The notes beneath the pieces were generated by a model. That model was not told the DNA's origin, did no database searches, and worked only from the letters and a program-made list of their open reading frames with translations. From assembly GCF_013337685.1 (NCBI RefSeq), contig NZ_SUQN01000001.1, forward strand, positions 372,001 to 436,000: a stretch of DNA of 64,000 bases, read 5' to 3'. The position numbers were made by a program, and so were the translations under genes. The stretch is from Citrobacter gillenii (lineage in GTDB: Bacteria; Pseudomonadota; Gammaproteobacteria; Enterobacterales; Enterobacteriaceae). Shown in pieces: positions 52,155 through 62,009 of the stretch; the stretch's first letter is position 1, and each line of letters begins with the position of its first letter.

Positions 52155-52337
52155 ATGTTTGTGAAACCGAAAGACGGGCGGTCAGTTCATGATCCTGCCC
52201 GGGGTGACCTTTTGCCTGCAGCAGGGCGAAATGTCGAACCAAGCCAGTACTGGTACCGTCGTGAAAACGACGGGGATATTGAGGTGGTGACGCCATCTCA
52301 GGGCGCAGCACCGGACAAGAAGGTGAGCACTAAATGA
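52155..52337 (+). CDS. DUF2635 protein (Mu gp38-like)
   Basis: A 60-residue protein, MFVKPKDGRSVHDPARGDLL, then SQYWYRRENDGDIEV. DUF2635 proteins always precede the sheath gene in Mu-like tails. Stop overlaps the sheath start. Confidence 0.92.
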   Translation: MFVKPKDGRSVHDPARGDLLPAAGRNVEPSQYWYRRENDGDIEVVTPSQGAAPDKKVSTK

Positions 52338-53827
52338 CAGTCTCTATGAATACAATTCCGTCTGATCTTCGCGTCCCGCTGTTTTATGCCGAGATGGATA
52401 ACAGCGCGGCGAATACGGCGCAGACCAGCGCCCCTTCGTTACTGATTGGCCATGTGAACACTGGCGCAGCCATTGCGACCAACCAGCTGGTTTTCATGCC
52501 ATCAAAGGATTACGCCATTCAGCAGTGTGGCGCGGGCAGTCAGCTTGCGCGCATGGTGGAAGCCTATCGGCTTGTTGATCCATTTGGTGAGCTGTGGGTG
52601 GTTGCTGTTCCTGACACAGGAACGGTGGCAACGTTCACCCTGACGGTGACAGGAGCGGCCACAGAGTCCGGGGTTATTAGCCTGTACATTGGGCGACGTC
52701 GCATTCAGGCTAACGTGACAGCTGGCGACGATGTTGCAGCTGTTGCATCCGCTATTTCTGCCGCCATCACTGCTGACGGACAGACGCCATTTACCGCCGC
52801 TTCGGCAGCCGGTGTTGTCACACTCACATCGCGGCATAAAGGCACCTGGGCGAATGACATTCCTGTCGCGCTGAACTATTACGGTTTCAGCGGTGGAGAA
52901 AAACTCCCGGCTGGCGTGCTGATCGCCATTGCATCTGGTGTGGCTGGTGCTGGTGCACCACTGCTGACAGGCACGATTTCCGCGATGGGCGACGAGCCTT
53001 TCGACTATATCGGTCACCCGTTCAACGATACTGCGTCCATGAACACCTTCACGCTGGAAATGAACGATACCAGCGGGCGCTGGAGCTGGTTACGACAGAT
53101 TTATGGTCACGTCTATACGGCAAAAATTGCTGCAATCAGTGACCTGATCACCGTAGGTGATATGTTCAACGATCCGCACGTCACGCTGGCAGGCTATGAA
53201 AAAACGGTTCAGTCGAATCCGGATGAACTGGCAGCAAGCCGTACAGCACGTGCCGCAGTGTTCCTGCGTATCGACCCCGCGCGTCCGACACAAACGGGCG
53301 AGCTGACAGGCATGCTTCCTCCCCCAACGGGCAAACGCTTTATTCGCTCCGAGCAGCAGTCACTACTGACGCACGGTATTGCGACAGCGTATGCAGAAGG
53401 GGGTGTTCTGCGCGTGCAGCGTGATATTACGACCTATAAAAAGAATGCGTATGGCGTAGCGGATAACAGCTATCTCGACAGCGAGACACTGCATACCAGC
53501 GCCTATGTTCTGCGCCGTCTTAAAACGGTGATCACCAGTAAGTATGGCCGCCACAAACTGGCGAACGACGGTACTCGTTTTGGACCCGGCCAGGCAATTG
53601 TTACGCCAGCGGTGATCAAAGGTGAGCTTCTGACCACTTACCGCCAGATGGAACGTGCGGGCATCGTCGAAAATTACGAACTGTTTAAGCAACACCTGAT
53701 CGTGGAACGCGACGCCACTGACCCGTCTCGCATCAACGTGCTTTACCCGCCTGATTACGTTAACCAGTTGCGTGTCTTTGCATTGCTTAACCAGTTCCGC
53801 CTTCAGTATCAAGAGGAGTCCGCATAA
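52334..53827 (+). CDS. Contractile tail sheath protein (Mu gpL-like)
   Basis: A 497-residue sheath protein. IPSDLRVPLFYAEMDNSAAN at the N-terminus, inserted Ig-like region (about 90-200), and the C-terminal sheath domain (SEQQSLLTHGIATAYAEGGV, TAYVLRRLKT-type) match Mu gpL. Contraction drives the tube through the envelope. Confidence 0.95.
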   Translation: MTVSMNTIPSDLRVPLFYAEMDNSAANTAQTSAPSLLIGHVNTGAAIATNQLVFMPSKDYAIQQCGAGSQLARMVEAYRLVDPFGELWVVAVPDTGTVATFTLTVTGAATESGVISLYIGRRRIQANVTAGDDVAAVASAISAAITADGQTPFTAASAAGVVTLTSRHKGTWANDIPVALNYYGFSGGEKLPAGVLIAIASGVAGAGAPLLTGTISAMGDEPFDYIGHPFNDTASMNTFTLEMNDTSGRWSWLRQIYGHVYTAKIAAISDLITVGDMFNDPHVTLAGYEKTVQSNPDELAASRTARAAVFLRIDPARPTQTGELTGMLPPPTGKRFIRSEQQSLLTHGIATAYAEGGVLRVQRDITTYKKNAYGVADNSYLDSETLHTSAYVLRRLKTVITSKYGRHKLANDGTRFGPGQAIVTPAVIKGELLTTYRQMERAGIVENYELFKQHLIVERDATDPSRINVLYPPDYVNQLRVFALLNQFRLQYQEESA

Positions 53828-54183
53828 TGCCGCGCATTGCAGGTACTTGTTATTTCAAAATTGATGGTCAGCAATTATCCATGACCGGCGGTATTGAGGT
53901 GCCGATGAATACTAAGGTCAATGATGATGTCATTGGCCTTGATGGCTCGGTGGATCGTAAAGAAACGCACCGCGCGCCGTATATCAAAGGCACCTTCAAA
54001 GTGCCGAAAGATTTTCCGGTCAGCAAGGTCACTACATCAGACCAGATGACCATTACCGCGGAGCTGGCAAACGGTCAGGTTTATGTCTTGTCGTCTGCCT
54101 GGCTGCACGGTGAGGCAAACCACAACGCCGAAGAAGGCACGGCGGATCTTGAATTCCACGGTGAAGAAGGGGATTACCAGTAA
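53827..54183 (+). CDS. Tail tube protein (Mu gpM-like)
   Basis: A 118-residue protein: GTCYFKIDGQQLSMTGGIEV, then KGTFKVPKDFPVSKVT, AEEGTADLEFHGEEGDYQ. Tail tube family. One-base overlap with both neighbours. Confidence 0.94.
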   Translation: MPRIAGTCYFKIDGQQLSMTGGIEVPMNTKVNDDVIGLDGSVDRKETHRAPYIKGTFKVPKDFPVSKVTTSDQMTITAELANGQVYVLSSAWLHGEANHNAEEGTADLEFHGEEGDYQ

Positions 54184-54452
54184 TGCAAGAACTTGAGCTA
54201 CAACACCCAGTCACAGCACATGGTGAAACAATCAGTGTTCTGGAGTTCAACGAACCCACTGGTAAGGATGTTCGCGAACTGGGTTATCCCTATCAGATGA
54301 ACCAGGATGAGTCTATTAAACTGCAGGCGCATATCATTGCGAAGTATATCGTGCGGCTCGCGAACGTACCGTTAAGTACGGTTGATCAGATGAAACCATG
54401 CGACCTTAACAGCGCAGGCTGGATGGTTGCAGGTTTTTTCCTCCAGGCCTGA
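54183..54452 (+). CDS. Tail assembly chaperone, short form (Mu gp41-like)
   Basis: An 89-residue protein, ELELQHPVTAHGETISVLEF to GWMVAGFFLQA. Tail assembly chaperone between tube and tape measure. A slippery heptamer T-TTT-TTC at 54434-54440 lies just before its stop and would give a longer form by -1 shift. Confidence 0.9.
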   Translation: MQELELQHPVTAHGETISVLEFNEPTGKDVRELGYPYQMNQDESIKLQAHIIAKYIVRLANVPLSTVDQMKPCDLNSAGWMVAGFFLQA

Positions 54453-54601
54453 CAGCCGATTATCTCACTGACCGTTTTTTTGACTGCGCCAGTTACTGGC
54501 GCATTAACCCATTTGAACTGTTGAAAATGCCAATCAGTGAGATTCCTCTGCTGGTCAGCCAGGCGAACAGGATAGAGCAGGAGAAAAAACGTAATGGCTG
54601 A
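54183..54601 (+). CDS. Tail assembly chaperone, -1 frameshift form (gp41')
   Basis: If ribosomes slip back one base at T-TTT-TTC (54434-54440), translation goes on through PPGLTADYLTDRFFDCASYW and ends QEKKRNG at 54599-54601, overlapping the tape measure ATG. The extension reads without stop and looks like a natural protein. Programmed frameshifting at this place is general in tailed phages (gpG/gpGT of lambda, gp41 of Mu). Confidence 0.75.
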
Positions 54602-56384
54602 ATTTGAGCTTAAAGCGCTAATCACCGGCGTGGATAAATTATCTCCTACACTTTCGCGGATGCAGAAAAATATTCGCGGATTTAAACGTCAGGCAGAAGA
54701 GGCATCGAAAGGTGGTTTAGCCATGGCTGGCGGACTTGCTGCAGGATTAACTGTATCACTTAAGGCCTTTGCGGATCAGGAGAACGCGGCGACAGGGTTA
54801 AAAGTCGCGATGATGCAGGATGATGGTAACGTCGGAAAAAGTTTTGAAAAAATAAACAAACTGGCCGTTGGGCTTGGGAATCAGTTACCTGGCACGACTG
54901 CTGATTTTCAGAACATGATGCAGATGCTGGTTCGCCAGGGTATTCCGGCAGAAAACATTCTGGGTGGAGTGGGCAAAGCGACAGCATACCTTGCTGTTCA
55001 GCTTAAAAAGACACCTGAAGCTGCGGCTGAGTTCGCCGCGAAAATGCAGGATGCCACGGGAACTGCTTCAGATGACATGATGGGCTTGTTCGATACCATC
55101 CAGAAGGCATTTTATCTGGGAGTGGACGATACCAACATGTTGTCATTTTTCACCAAAACCAGTTCAGTCCTTAAAATGGTGAACAAGGATGGACTTAAGG
55201 CCGCTCAGGGGTTGGCGCCTATCAGCGTCATGATGGATCAGATGGGCATGCAGGGTGAGTCAGCCGGCAACGCCCTTCGCAAAGTTATCCAGTCCGGTTT
55301 AGACATCAAGAAAGTCAATGGCGTGAATAAAGTACTGCAAAGTCAAAAGCTCGGCGTGAATCTTGATTTCACCGATGGAAAAGGCAGTTTCGGCGGTATT
55401 GATAAAATGTTTACGCAGTTATCGAAACTCAGAAAATTAACTGATGTGAAGCGAACGGGAGTGTTAAAAGCCCTGTTTGGTGATGATGCGGAAACACTCC
55501 AGGTAGTTAACGCCCTTATAGATAAGGGTAAAGACGGCTATGACCAAGTTCAACAAAAAATGAACCGGCAGGCCAGCCTTAACAAACGTGTTGAGGCTCA
55601 ACTTGGAACCTTAATAAACCTCTGGGAAGCGATGACAGGTACTGCAACCAACGGTCTTGCTGCTATAGGTGGTGCTTTTTCATCGGATACTAAACAGATT
55701 GTTACTTGGCTTGGTGACCTCGGGGAAAAATTCTCGACCTTTGCAGAAAAGAATCCTGCTGTTATCCGTGGGGCATTTGGTCTGGCAGCAGGACTGGCCG
55801 CATTGAAGCTTGGTTTTATGGGGGTTAATTTTGCTTTAGGATTAGTCAATGCGACATTATCAATGTCATGGTTTGGCATGGCCATTCGAGCAATTGCATT
55901 AGCTGCAGGTTTTATAATTGCGAACTGGGATACTGTTGGCCCTTGGTTTAAAAATATGTGGGAAACAGTTGGTCCATATTTCAAATCCGGGTGGGAATTA
56001 ATGAAAACCGTCTTTGGTTGGACGCCAATAGGGTTGATCATCAATAACTGGGGGCCAGTTGTTAAGTGGTTCCAGGATATGTGGAATAAGCTCAAACCTA
56101 TTATTGAATGGTTCTCTGATGGAGCCAGTGACACTGTTGCTGCTGCTAACGCTGCGCAGTGGGGCGCTGGTGGTTACGGTGCTTATGGTACTGGTGTTGC
56201 TAGCAGTGGCTATAACCCTTATCAGATTAATAAGGGGGCACCTTCACAACCAGAGGCCAGAGTTGTTGTTGAGCTAAAAGGTGCTCAACCTGGAACAACA
56301 GTGACAGAGTCGAAATCCAGAGGCATCAACGTGAGTACCGATGTTGGTTACACCCGGATAGGAAAGGTTGGCATGGGTGGATAG
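54594..56384 (+). CDS. Tape measure protein
   Basis: A 596-residue protein. It has a helical N-terminal part (LSPTLSRMQKNIRGFKRQAEE), Gly/Ala-rich membrane-like segments (about 390-440), and a C-terminal domain. Position after the frameshift gene and before the DNA circularization gene confirms the role: it sets tail length. Short, in line with a short contractile tail. Confidence 0.93.
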   Translation: MAEFELKALITGVDKLSPTLSRMQKNIRGFKRQAEEASKGGLAMAGGLAAGLTVSLKAFADQENAATGLKVAMMQDDGNVGKSFEKINKLAVGLGNQLPGTTADFQNMMQMLVRQGIPAENILGGVGKATAYLAVQLKKTPEAAAEFAAKMQDATGTASDDMMGLFDTIQKAFYLGVDDTNMLSFFTKTSSVLKMVNKDGLKAAQGLAPISVMMDQMGMQGESAGNALRKVIQSGLDIKKVNGVNKVLQSQKLGVNLDFTDGKGSFGGIDKMFTQLSKLRKLTDVKRTGVLKALFGDDAETLQVVNALIDKGKDGYDQVQQKMNRQASLNKRVEAQLGTLINLWEAMTGTATNGLAAIGGAFSSDTKQIVTWLGDLGEKFSTFAEKNPAVIRGAFGLAAGLAALKLGFMGVNFALGLVNATLSMSWFGMAIRAIALAAGFIIANWDTVGPWFKNMWETVGPYFKSGWELMKTVFGWTPIGLIINNWGPVVKWFQDMWNKLKPIIEWFSDGASDTVAAANAAQWGAGGYGAYGTGVASSGYNPYQINKGAPSQPEARVVVELKGAQPGTTVTESKSRGINVSTDVGYTRIGKVGMGG

Positions 56385-56451
56385 AACGATGTATTTTGAG
56401 AGCGCTATCTTGTATATAGCGAACAATAATAGTTAATCACTCAAGGTCATC

Positions 56452-56976
56452 ATGAAAAATCATATAATTGCCAGTGTAATAATTGGTGTGTCGGTTGTTT
56501 TTTCTGCGCTTATCATTTCTGATAACATTTCGTTTAAGAATGAGCATGTAATTCCCCTTGCTGGAGGCTCTGTAAAATTAGGTGATGTATACAAAGAGGA
56601 AAAATTGCTGAGTGCTAGATTAATCTTTAAAGAAGGTGAACAAGTTTTGATATCCAATGGGAACCCAGATGATTTTTCAAATGAATTGGATGCGAAAATA
56701 ACGGAGATACTAAAGACCCTTAATTCAGGGAAGAGTAAAAATGATGAGCGTCTAACAGCAGAAAATCTTAGTGTTATTGATGATGCCAAACTGGAAGTTA
56801 CCTCAGCGGTACGTTATACAAGTGAACATCAGCCTTTGTTTACATTAACACTGGATGAGCAAGAAATATCTATGGTTAAAGGCTCATACATCAAAGATTT
56901 TTCACACGAAAATATTAAGAAGTTTATCGACGGCCAACAAAAAAACTATCAAAACGCACTTTTCTTAACGAAGTAA
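56452..56976 (+). CDS. Moron: membrane-anchored protein of unknown function
   Basis: A 174-residue protein with an N-terminal membrane segment (IIASVIIGVSVVFSALII, about 5-22) or signal, then a soluble periplasmic-type domain. More AT-rich than its neighbours. It has an upstream gap of 67 bases with possible promoter words (TTGTAT, 17 bases, TTAATC) and its own terminator after it, so it is a moron between two tail genes. It may act on the envelope of the lysogen. No family recognised. Confidence 0.75.
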   Translation: MKNHIIASVIIGVSVVFSALIISDNISFKNEHVIPLAGGSVKLGDVYKEEKLLSARLIFKEGEQVLISNGNPDDFSNELDAKITEILKTLNSGKSKNDERLTAENLSVIDDAKLEVTSAVRYTSEHQPLFTLTLDEQEISMVKGSYIKDFSHENIKKFIDGQQKNYQNALFLTK

Positions 56977-56992
56977 TTAATTCATTAGCATA

Positions 56993-57015
56993 AGCCCGCT
57001 TCGGCGGGTTTTTTT
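56993..57015 (+). terminator. Terminator of the moron
   Basis: CCCGC (56995-56999) TTCG GCGGG (57004-57008) followed by seven T. Strong stem, ending 16 bases before the next gene start. Confidence 0.88.
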
Positions 57016-57030
57016 ATGTCCGGAGTTTCT

Positions 57031-58332
57031 ATGGCGTGGAAAGACAGGCTTCAGGATGCGTCATTCCGTGGCGTACCATTTAAGGTCGAAGGCGAAGGTG
57101 CAGCCGTTGGTCGTAGAGTTGAAACACACGAATACCCCAACCGCGATAAACCCTACACCGAAGATCTCGGTAAGGTCACCTTCCGGCCAAATATCACCGC
57201 CTATGTCATAGGCGATGATTGTTTCGATCAGCGCGACAGACTAATTGAAGCGCTCAACAAACCGGGGCCGGGAACGCTTGTTCACCCGACCTATGGCGAG
57301 TCGAGTGTTTGTGTCGATGGCGAAGTTAAAGTCAGCACGACGAGCAGCGAAGGGCGTATGGTGCGCTTTGATCTGCAGTTTGTCGAAGCGGGTGAGCTTT
57401 CCTATCCAACGGCGGGTGCAGCCACGGCGAATACGCTGGTGTCCTCATGTTCTGCACTGGATGACTGTATCAGCGATAACTTTGACCAGTTTGGCATGGA
57501 TGGTTTGCCTGACTTCGCTCAGGGTGACGTGCTTGAGCGCGCCACTGGTATCCTGGACTTTGTGTCTGATTCCATGTCGATGGTCGACAGCTATGTTGCA
57601 GACGCTGCGAGGCTTATGCAGGGCGACATTTCTGTTCTTCTTCCTCCTCCGTCATCAGGAAAAGGATATGTCGAAGCCATTCAGAAAGTGTGGCGCACGG
57701 CGAACAGACTATCTGGAAATGCTTCCGACGTTATGAAAATGATTAAGGGGTTTGCCGGGATTTCGTTGGGATCAGATATGGCCCCGCGAGGTATCTGGAA
57801 AACAGACAGTAAAAGCACACAGAGCAGCAAGGAACAGGGTAATTATGTTGCCAGTGCAGTACGCACAACCGCCATAAGCGAGGCGGTTTACGCCGTTACA
57901 ACATTGCCAACACCTGCAATAGCGACAAAGGAACAAATTCAGCAATCCTCTGGATGGCCTACTGTGATACACCCGGCGCTGAATAATGCGCCTGAAGAAA
58001 CTGTCGTTGCCGATGTTCCCTCATGGGATGAGCTGGTGGACATCCGCGATACGCTGAATACCGCCATTGATAAAGAGCTGGGTCGAACAACGGATGACCG
58101 TTTATTTTTGGCGCTTCGTCGCGTGAAATCCGACCTCAATACTGACATTAAAACTCGCCTGTCGCAGACGCAAAAAACGGTTGAGCGTACGCCGGATGAC
58201 GTACTACCTGCGCTGGTGCTGGCCGCCAGTTGGTTTGATAACGCGTCGCGTGAATCAGACATTGTCCGACGTAACGCCGTGGCCCATCCCGGCTTTGTTC
58301 CGGTGTCACCACTGAGGGTTCCCGTACGATGA
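57031..58332 (+). CDS. DNA circularization / tail protein (Mu gpN-like)
   Basis: A 433-residue protein: WKDRLQDASFRGVPFKVEGE, HEYPNRDKPYTEDLGK, FDLQFVEAGELSYP. This is the DNA circulation N-terminal family (Mu gpN), a tail/baseplate component. ATG 57031 has GGAG five bases before it; ATG 57016 lies in the terminator. Confidence 0.93.
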   Translation: MAWKDRLQDASFRGVPFKVEGEGAAVGRRVETHEYPNRDKPYTEDLGKVTFRPNITAYVIGDDCFDQRDRLIEALNKPGPGTLVHPTYGESSVCVDGEVKVSTTSSEGRMVRFDLQFVEAGELSYPTAGAATANTLVSSCSALDDCISDNFDQFGMDGLPDFAQGDVLERATGILDFVSDSMSMVDSYVADAARLMQGDISVLLPPPSSGKGYVEAIQKVWRTANRLSGNASDVMKMIKGFAGISLGSDMAPRGIWKTDSKSTQSSKEQGNYVASAVRTTAISEAVYAVTTLPTPAIATKEQIQQSSGWPTVIHPALNNAPEETVVADVPSWDELVDIRDTLNTAIDKELGRTTDDRLFLALRRVKSDLNTDIKTRLSQTQKTVERTPDDVLPALVLAASWFDNASRESDIVRRNAVAHPGFVPVSPLRVPVR

Positions 58333-59408
58333 ACGACAACGTAACGCTAAGGGTTAACGGTCGCGAGTGGGGTGGCTGGACGTCCGTGCGTATCGGCGCA
58401 GGGATTGAACGAATCGCACGGGATTTCAATGTGGAAATTACACGTGAATGGCCTGGTGGGGATGGATCTGTATCCCTTCAACCCCGCGTCAAAAACGGGG
58501 ATAAAGTTGAGGTGCTGATTGGTGATGACCTTGTTGTCACCGGATGGGTGGAAGCCACACCTGTCCGCTACGATGCGCGTTCTGTCAGTACCGGGATTAG
58601 CGGTCGCAGCCTGACCGCCGATCTCATCGATTGTGCTGCAGAGCCAACCCAGTTCAACGGGCAGTCACTGGTTCAGGTAGCGTCAGTTTTGGCAAAACCT
58701 TTTGGTATTTCGGTCATCAATTCAGGCGCACCGGCAGCGACTATTCCGGGCGTTCAGCCCGATCATGGTGAAACGGTTATTGAGGTGCTGAATAAAATGC
58801 TGGGTCAGCAGCAGGCGCTGGCTTATGACGATCCAAAAGGACGTCTGGTTATTGGCGGTATCGGCTCATCGCGTGCGCGCACTGCGCTGGTATTGGGGCA
58901 AAATATCCTTTCCTGCGATACCGAAAAGAGCATTCGCGAGCGGTTTTCAACATATCAGGTTTCCGGCCAGCGCGCGGGGAATGATGATGACTTTGGTGTG
59001 GCCACCACAACGGCGTTACGGGCAAAAACCACTGATGCCTCAATAGGGCGTTATCGCCCGATGGCGGTTCAGCAAACAGGGCAGGCCACAGGTGCGAGCT
59101 GCATTGCCCGTGCAGAATTCGAATCCCGCCAGCGTGCTGCGCGTACTGATGAAACCACCTACACGGTCTGGGGCTGGCGTCAGGGTGACGGGGTGTTGTG
59201 GCAACCCAACCAGCGCGTCATTGTTTACGACCCGGTTTGTGGGTTCAATAACCGTGAACTGCTCATCGCTGAAGTCTCATTCACCAAAGACAATAACGGC
59301 ACACTGACAGAGCTGCGTGTCGGGCCGCCTGATGCTTATCTTCCGGAGCCGGAAGACGAGAAAGCGAAGGGTGGTAAAAAACGCAAAGTGAAGGAGGATC
59401 CATTCTGA
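58329..59408 (+). CDS. Baseplate hub protein (Mu gp44/gpP-like)
   Basis: A 359-residue protein: NDNVTLRVNGREWGGWTSVR, GDDLVVTGWVEATPVRYDAR, IGRYRPMAVQQTGQ. Mu gpP/gp44 family, related to T4 gp27. Forms the trimeric hub. Overlaps by four bases with the previous gene. Confidence 0.94.
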   Translation: MNDNVTLRVNGREWGGWTSVRIGAGIERIARDFNVEITREWPGGDGSVSLQPRVKNGDKVEVLIGDDLVVTGWVEATPVRYDARSVSTGISGRSLTADLIDCAAEPTQFNGQSLVQVASVLAKPFGISVINSGAPAATIPGVQPDHGETVIEVLNKMLGQQQALAYDDPKGRLVIGGIGSSRARTALVLGQNILSCDTEKSIRERFSTYQVSGQRAGNDDDFGVATTTALRAKTTDASIGRYRPMAVQQTGQATGASCIARAEFESRQRAARTDETTYTVWGWRQGDGVLWQPNQRVIVYDPVCGFNNRELLIAEVSFTKDNNGTLTELRVGPPDAYLPEPEDEKAKGGKKRKVKEDPF

Positions 59409-59956
59409 TGGGAACGATGCAGAACCTTCAGCGTCAGGTGCTAAGCCTCATTGGCCGTGCAGTGGTGAAGAGTATCAACGCGGCTTCTAAGTGCCAGATG
59501 ATAGATGTTGAGTTACTGGCTGGGCAGCAAAAGGCGGGTATTGAGCACCTTGAACCCTATGGCTTCACTTCTCGTGCAAAAGCGGGTGCTGAGGCTGTTG
59601 TTTTGTTTCCTGACGGTGACCGTTCTCACGCCGTTGCGATCACCGTATCTGATCGTCGCTATCGCATGAAGGGGCTCAAAACGGGGGAGGTCGCTCTCTA
59701 CGATGACCAGGGGCAGTCAGTCACGCTGACACGTGCCGGGATTGTTGTTGATGGTGGTGGCAAGGTGATTATGTTCAAAAATGCGCCTAAAGCCCGCTTT
59801 GAAATGGATCTGGAAGTTACCGGCCAGATCAAAGACCTCTGTGATACTTCTGGCCAGACAATGTCAGCGATGCGTGTTGCTTATAACGGGCATAAACACA
59901 GAGAAAACGGGCAGGGCAATAACACCGATGCACCTGATAAACAAATGGGGGCGTGA
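59408..59956 (+). CDS. Baseplate spike protein (Mu gp45-like)
   Basis: A 182-residue protein: LQRQVLSLIGRAVVKSINAA, GAEAVVLFPDGDRSHAVAIT, KFEMDL-like beta repeats. Mu gp45 forms the membrane-piercing spike; the C-terminal HKHRENG histidine motif (NGHKH) can bind iron. One-base overlap at start. Confidence 0.93.
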   Translation: MGTMQNLQRQVLSLIGRAVVKSINAASKCQMIDVELLAGQQKAGIEHLEPYGFTSRAKAGAEAVVLFPDGDRSHAVAITVSDRRYRMKGLKTGEVALYDDQGQSVTLTRAGIVVDGGGKVIMFKNAPKARFEMDLEVTGQIKDLCDTSGQTMSAMRVAYNGHKHRENGQGNNTDAPDKQMGA

Positions 59957-60381
59957 TGGAACTCTGGCTTACGGTAAACGGAAAACAGGTTAGCGCCAGT
60001 TCTCAACTTGACCCACTTACGCGCGCAGTGGTGATTTCGCTCTTCACTCACCGGCGCGCAGACCCCGACGACAATACTGATGTACCTATGGGGTGGTGGG
60101 GAGATACCTGGCCGATGGTGGCCAACGATCGCTATGGGTCAAAGCTATGGCTTTTACAGCGGAGCAAGCTCACAAACGCGCTGGTGAACACGGTGCGAAC
60201 GTATATCCGAGAATCCCTTCAGTGGATGCTCGATGACGGTGTTGTGTCCAGGATAGATATAGATATACAGCGAACCGGTATCAATGAACTGGGAAACAGC
60301 ATTGTTCTGTGGCGCCGGGATGGTCCGGTAACAATTTCTTTTAACGAATTCTGGAGTGTGATTGCAAATGGCGGACAGTGA
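59953..60381 (+). CDS. Baseplate protein GP46 family
   Basis: A 142-residue protein: LDPLTRAVVISLFTHRRADP, MGWWGDTWPMVANDRYGSKL, LLQRSKLTNALVNTVRTYI. Phage GP46 family, a gp25-like wedge protein. Stop overlaps gp47. Confidence 0.94.
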   Translation: MMELWLTVNGKQVSASSQLDPLTRAVVISLFTHRRADPDDNTDVPMGWWGDTWPMVANDRYGSKLWLLQRSKLTNALVNTVRTYIRESLQWMLDDGVVSRIDIDIQRTGINELGNSIVLWRRDGPVTISFNEFWSVIANGGQ

Positions 60382-61426
60382 ATTTCAGCGGCCAGCGCTG
60401 GCCGAAAACATCAGCATGATCCGCACCGACCTTTTTGCACGGCTTGACATCAATGATGAACTTCGCCGCATGGATGAAGATGTCAGGGCCAAAGTTTATG
60501 CGGGGGCGCTGCATACGGTTTATGGCTATATCGATTATCTGGCGATGAATATGCTGCCTGACCTGTGCGATGAGTCATGGCTTTATCGGCATGCGGCGAT
60601 GAAACGATGTCCGAGAAAAGATGCCGTGGCCGCATCAGGTTTTATGCGATGGGATGGCGTAACGAACGGGCTCAAGGTGAGTGCAGGATCGGTCATTCAG
60701 CGTGACGACCTCGTCCAGTACATCGCACAGGCAGATGCAACGGGTGCCGGTGGCGTGCTTCGTGTGCCCGTTACCTGCAGCGTGACAGGTATGGCCGGAA
60801 ATATGGATGATGGTGAGGCGCTCTCACTGGTTACGCCAGTTAACGGACTTCCTTCAGGCGGCATGGCCGATACGATCACTGGTGGTTTTGATGTTGAAGA
60901 CCTTGAGGTCTGGCGTGCCCGTGTTCTGGAGCGCTACTACTGGACCCCGCAGGGCGGCGCTGACGGAGATTATATCGTCTGGGCAAAAGAAGTACCCGGC
61001 GTAACGCGCGCGTGGACTTATCGACACTGGATGGGGACGGGAACGGTTGGCGTTATGATTGCCAGCAGCGATCTGATTAACCCGATTCTTGATGATGCAA
61101 CAGTGGCTGCAGCTCAGGCACATATTGAACCGTTGGCGCCCGTAGCGGGTTCTGACCTCTATGTATTTAAGGGAACGCCAAAAAAGGTCAATTACACCAT
61201 TGACCTGAATCCGGATACCCCTGAAATACGCGCCGCAGTTGAGGCCGAGCTTCGTTCATTCCTGTTGCGTGACGGCTATCCGGAAGGAACGCTTGAGCTG
61301 TCCCGTACAAACGAGGCGATTTCTATAGCGGCCGGTGAGTACAGCCATAAGCTGCTTTCGCCAACAGCTGATACGGCAATCGCAAAAAATGAACTGGCTG
61401 TACTGGAGGTAATAACGTGGGCGTGA
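60368..61426 (+). CDS. Baseplate J-like protein (Mu gp47-like)
   Basis: A 352-residue protein: [53 protein letters not shown]-type end. Baseplate J/gp47 family, part of the wedge. ATG 60368 chosen; a TTG six bases earlier (60362) is also in frame. Confidence 0.93.
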   Translation: MADSEFQRPALAENISMIRTDLFARLDINDELRRMDEDVRAKVYAGALHTVYGYIDYLAMNMLPDLCDESWLYRHAAMKRCPRKDAVAASGFMRWDGVTNGLKVSAGSVIQRDDLVQYIAQADATGAGGVLRVPVTCSVTGMAGNMDDGEALSLVTPVNGLPSGGMADTITGGFDVEDLEVWRARVLERYYWTPQGGADGDYIVWAKEVPGVTRAWTYRHWMGTGTVGVMIASSDLINPILDDATVAAAQAHIEPLAPVAGSDLYVFKGTPKKVNYTIDLNPDTPEIRAAVEAELRSFLLRDGYPEGTLELSRTNEAISIAAGEYSHKLLSPTADTAIAKNELAVLEVITWA

Positions 61427-61998
61427 GTAACGATGATTATGTCCAGTTACTGAGTGCGCTGCTTCCGCCAGGGCCGGCATGGTCAGTTGACGATGTTGCG
61501 ATAAGCGGCGTAGCTCCTTCTTTGCTCAGGGTGCATCAGCGTGGCGATGAACTCATGCAGGAGCTTGATCCGCGTACCACAACAGAACTTATTGACCGCT
61601 GGGAGCGGTGCTGCGGTCTGCCTGATGAATGCATTCCTTCAGGAACCCAGACGTTAAGGCAGAGACAGCAGCGGCTGGACGCAAAAGTTAATCTTACCGG
61701 AGGAATCAACGAAGATTTCTATCTTCGTCAACTGGCTGCACTGGGGAAGCCTGGCGCCACAATCACGCGCTATAACAAGGGACCTTTCAAGTGTACGTCG
61801 ACGTGTACTGATGCGACCTATTCAACTGAATGGCGTTACTACTGGCAGGTAAATATGCCCGCTTCAACAGACGCAATCTGGATGACCTGTACAGACAATT
61901 GCGAAACCCCCATTCGCTACTGGGGCGACACAGTTGCCGAGTGCGTTATCAATAAACTTTGCCCGTCCCATACCTACGTAATATTCAAATATCCGTAA
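61417..61998 (+). CDS. Tail protein, YmfQ/DUF2313 family (Mu gp48-like)
   Basis: A 193-residue protein from GTG 61417 (GGAGG seven bases upstream): [46 protein letters not shown]-type. YmfQ family; baseplate part near the fibre attachment. Cys-rich end (CTSTCTD, CTDNC). Confidence 0.92.
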   Translation: MGVSNDDYVQLLSALLPPGPAWSVDDVAISGVAPSLLRVHQRGDELMQELDPRTTTELIDRWERCCGLPDECIPSGTQTLRQRQQRLDAKVNLTGGINEDFYLRQLAALGKPGATITRYNKGPFKCTSTCTDATYSTEWRYYWQVNMPASTDAIWMTCTDNCETPIRYWGDTVAECVINKLCPSHTYVIFKYP

Positions 61999-62009
61999 CC
62001 GGAGACATT

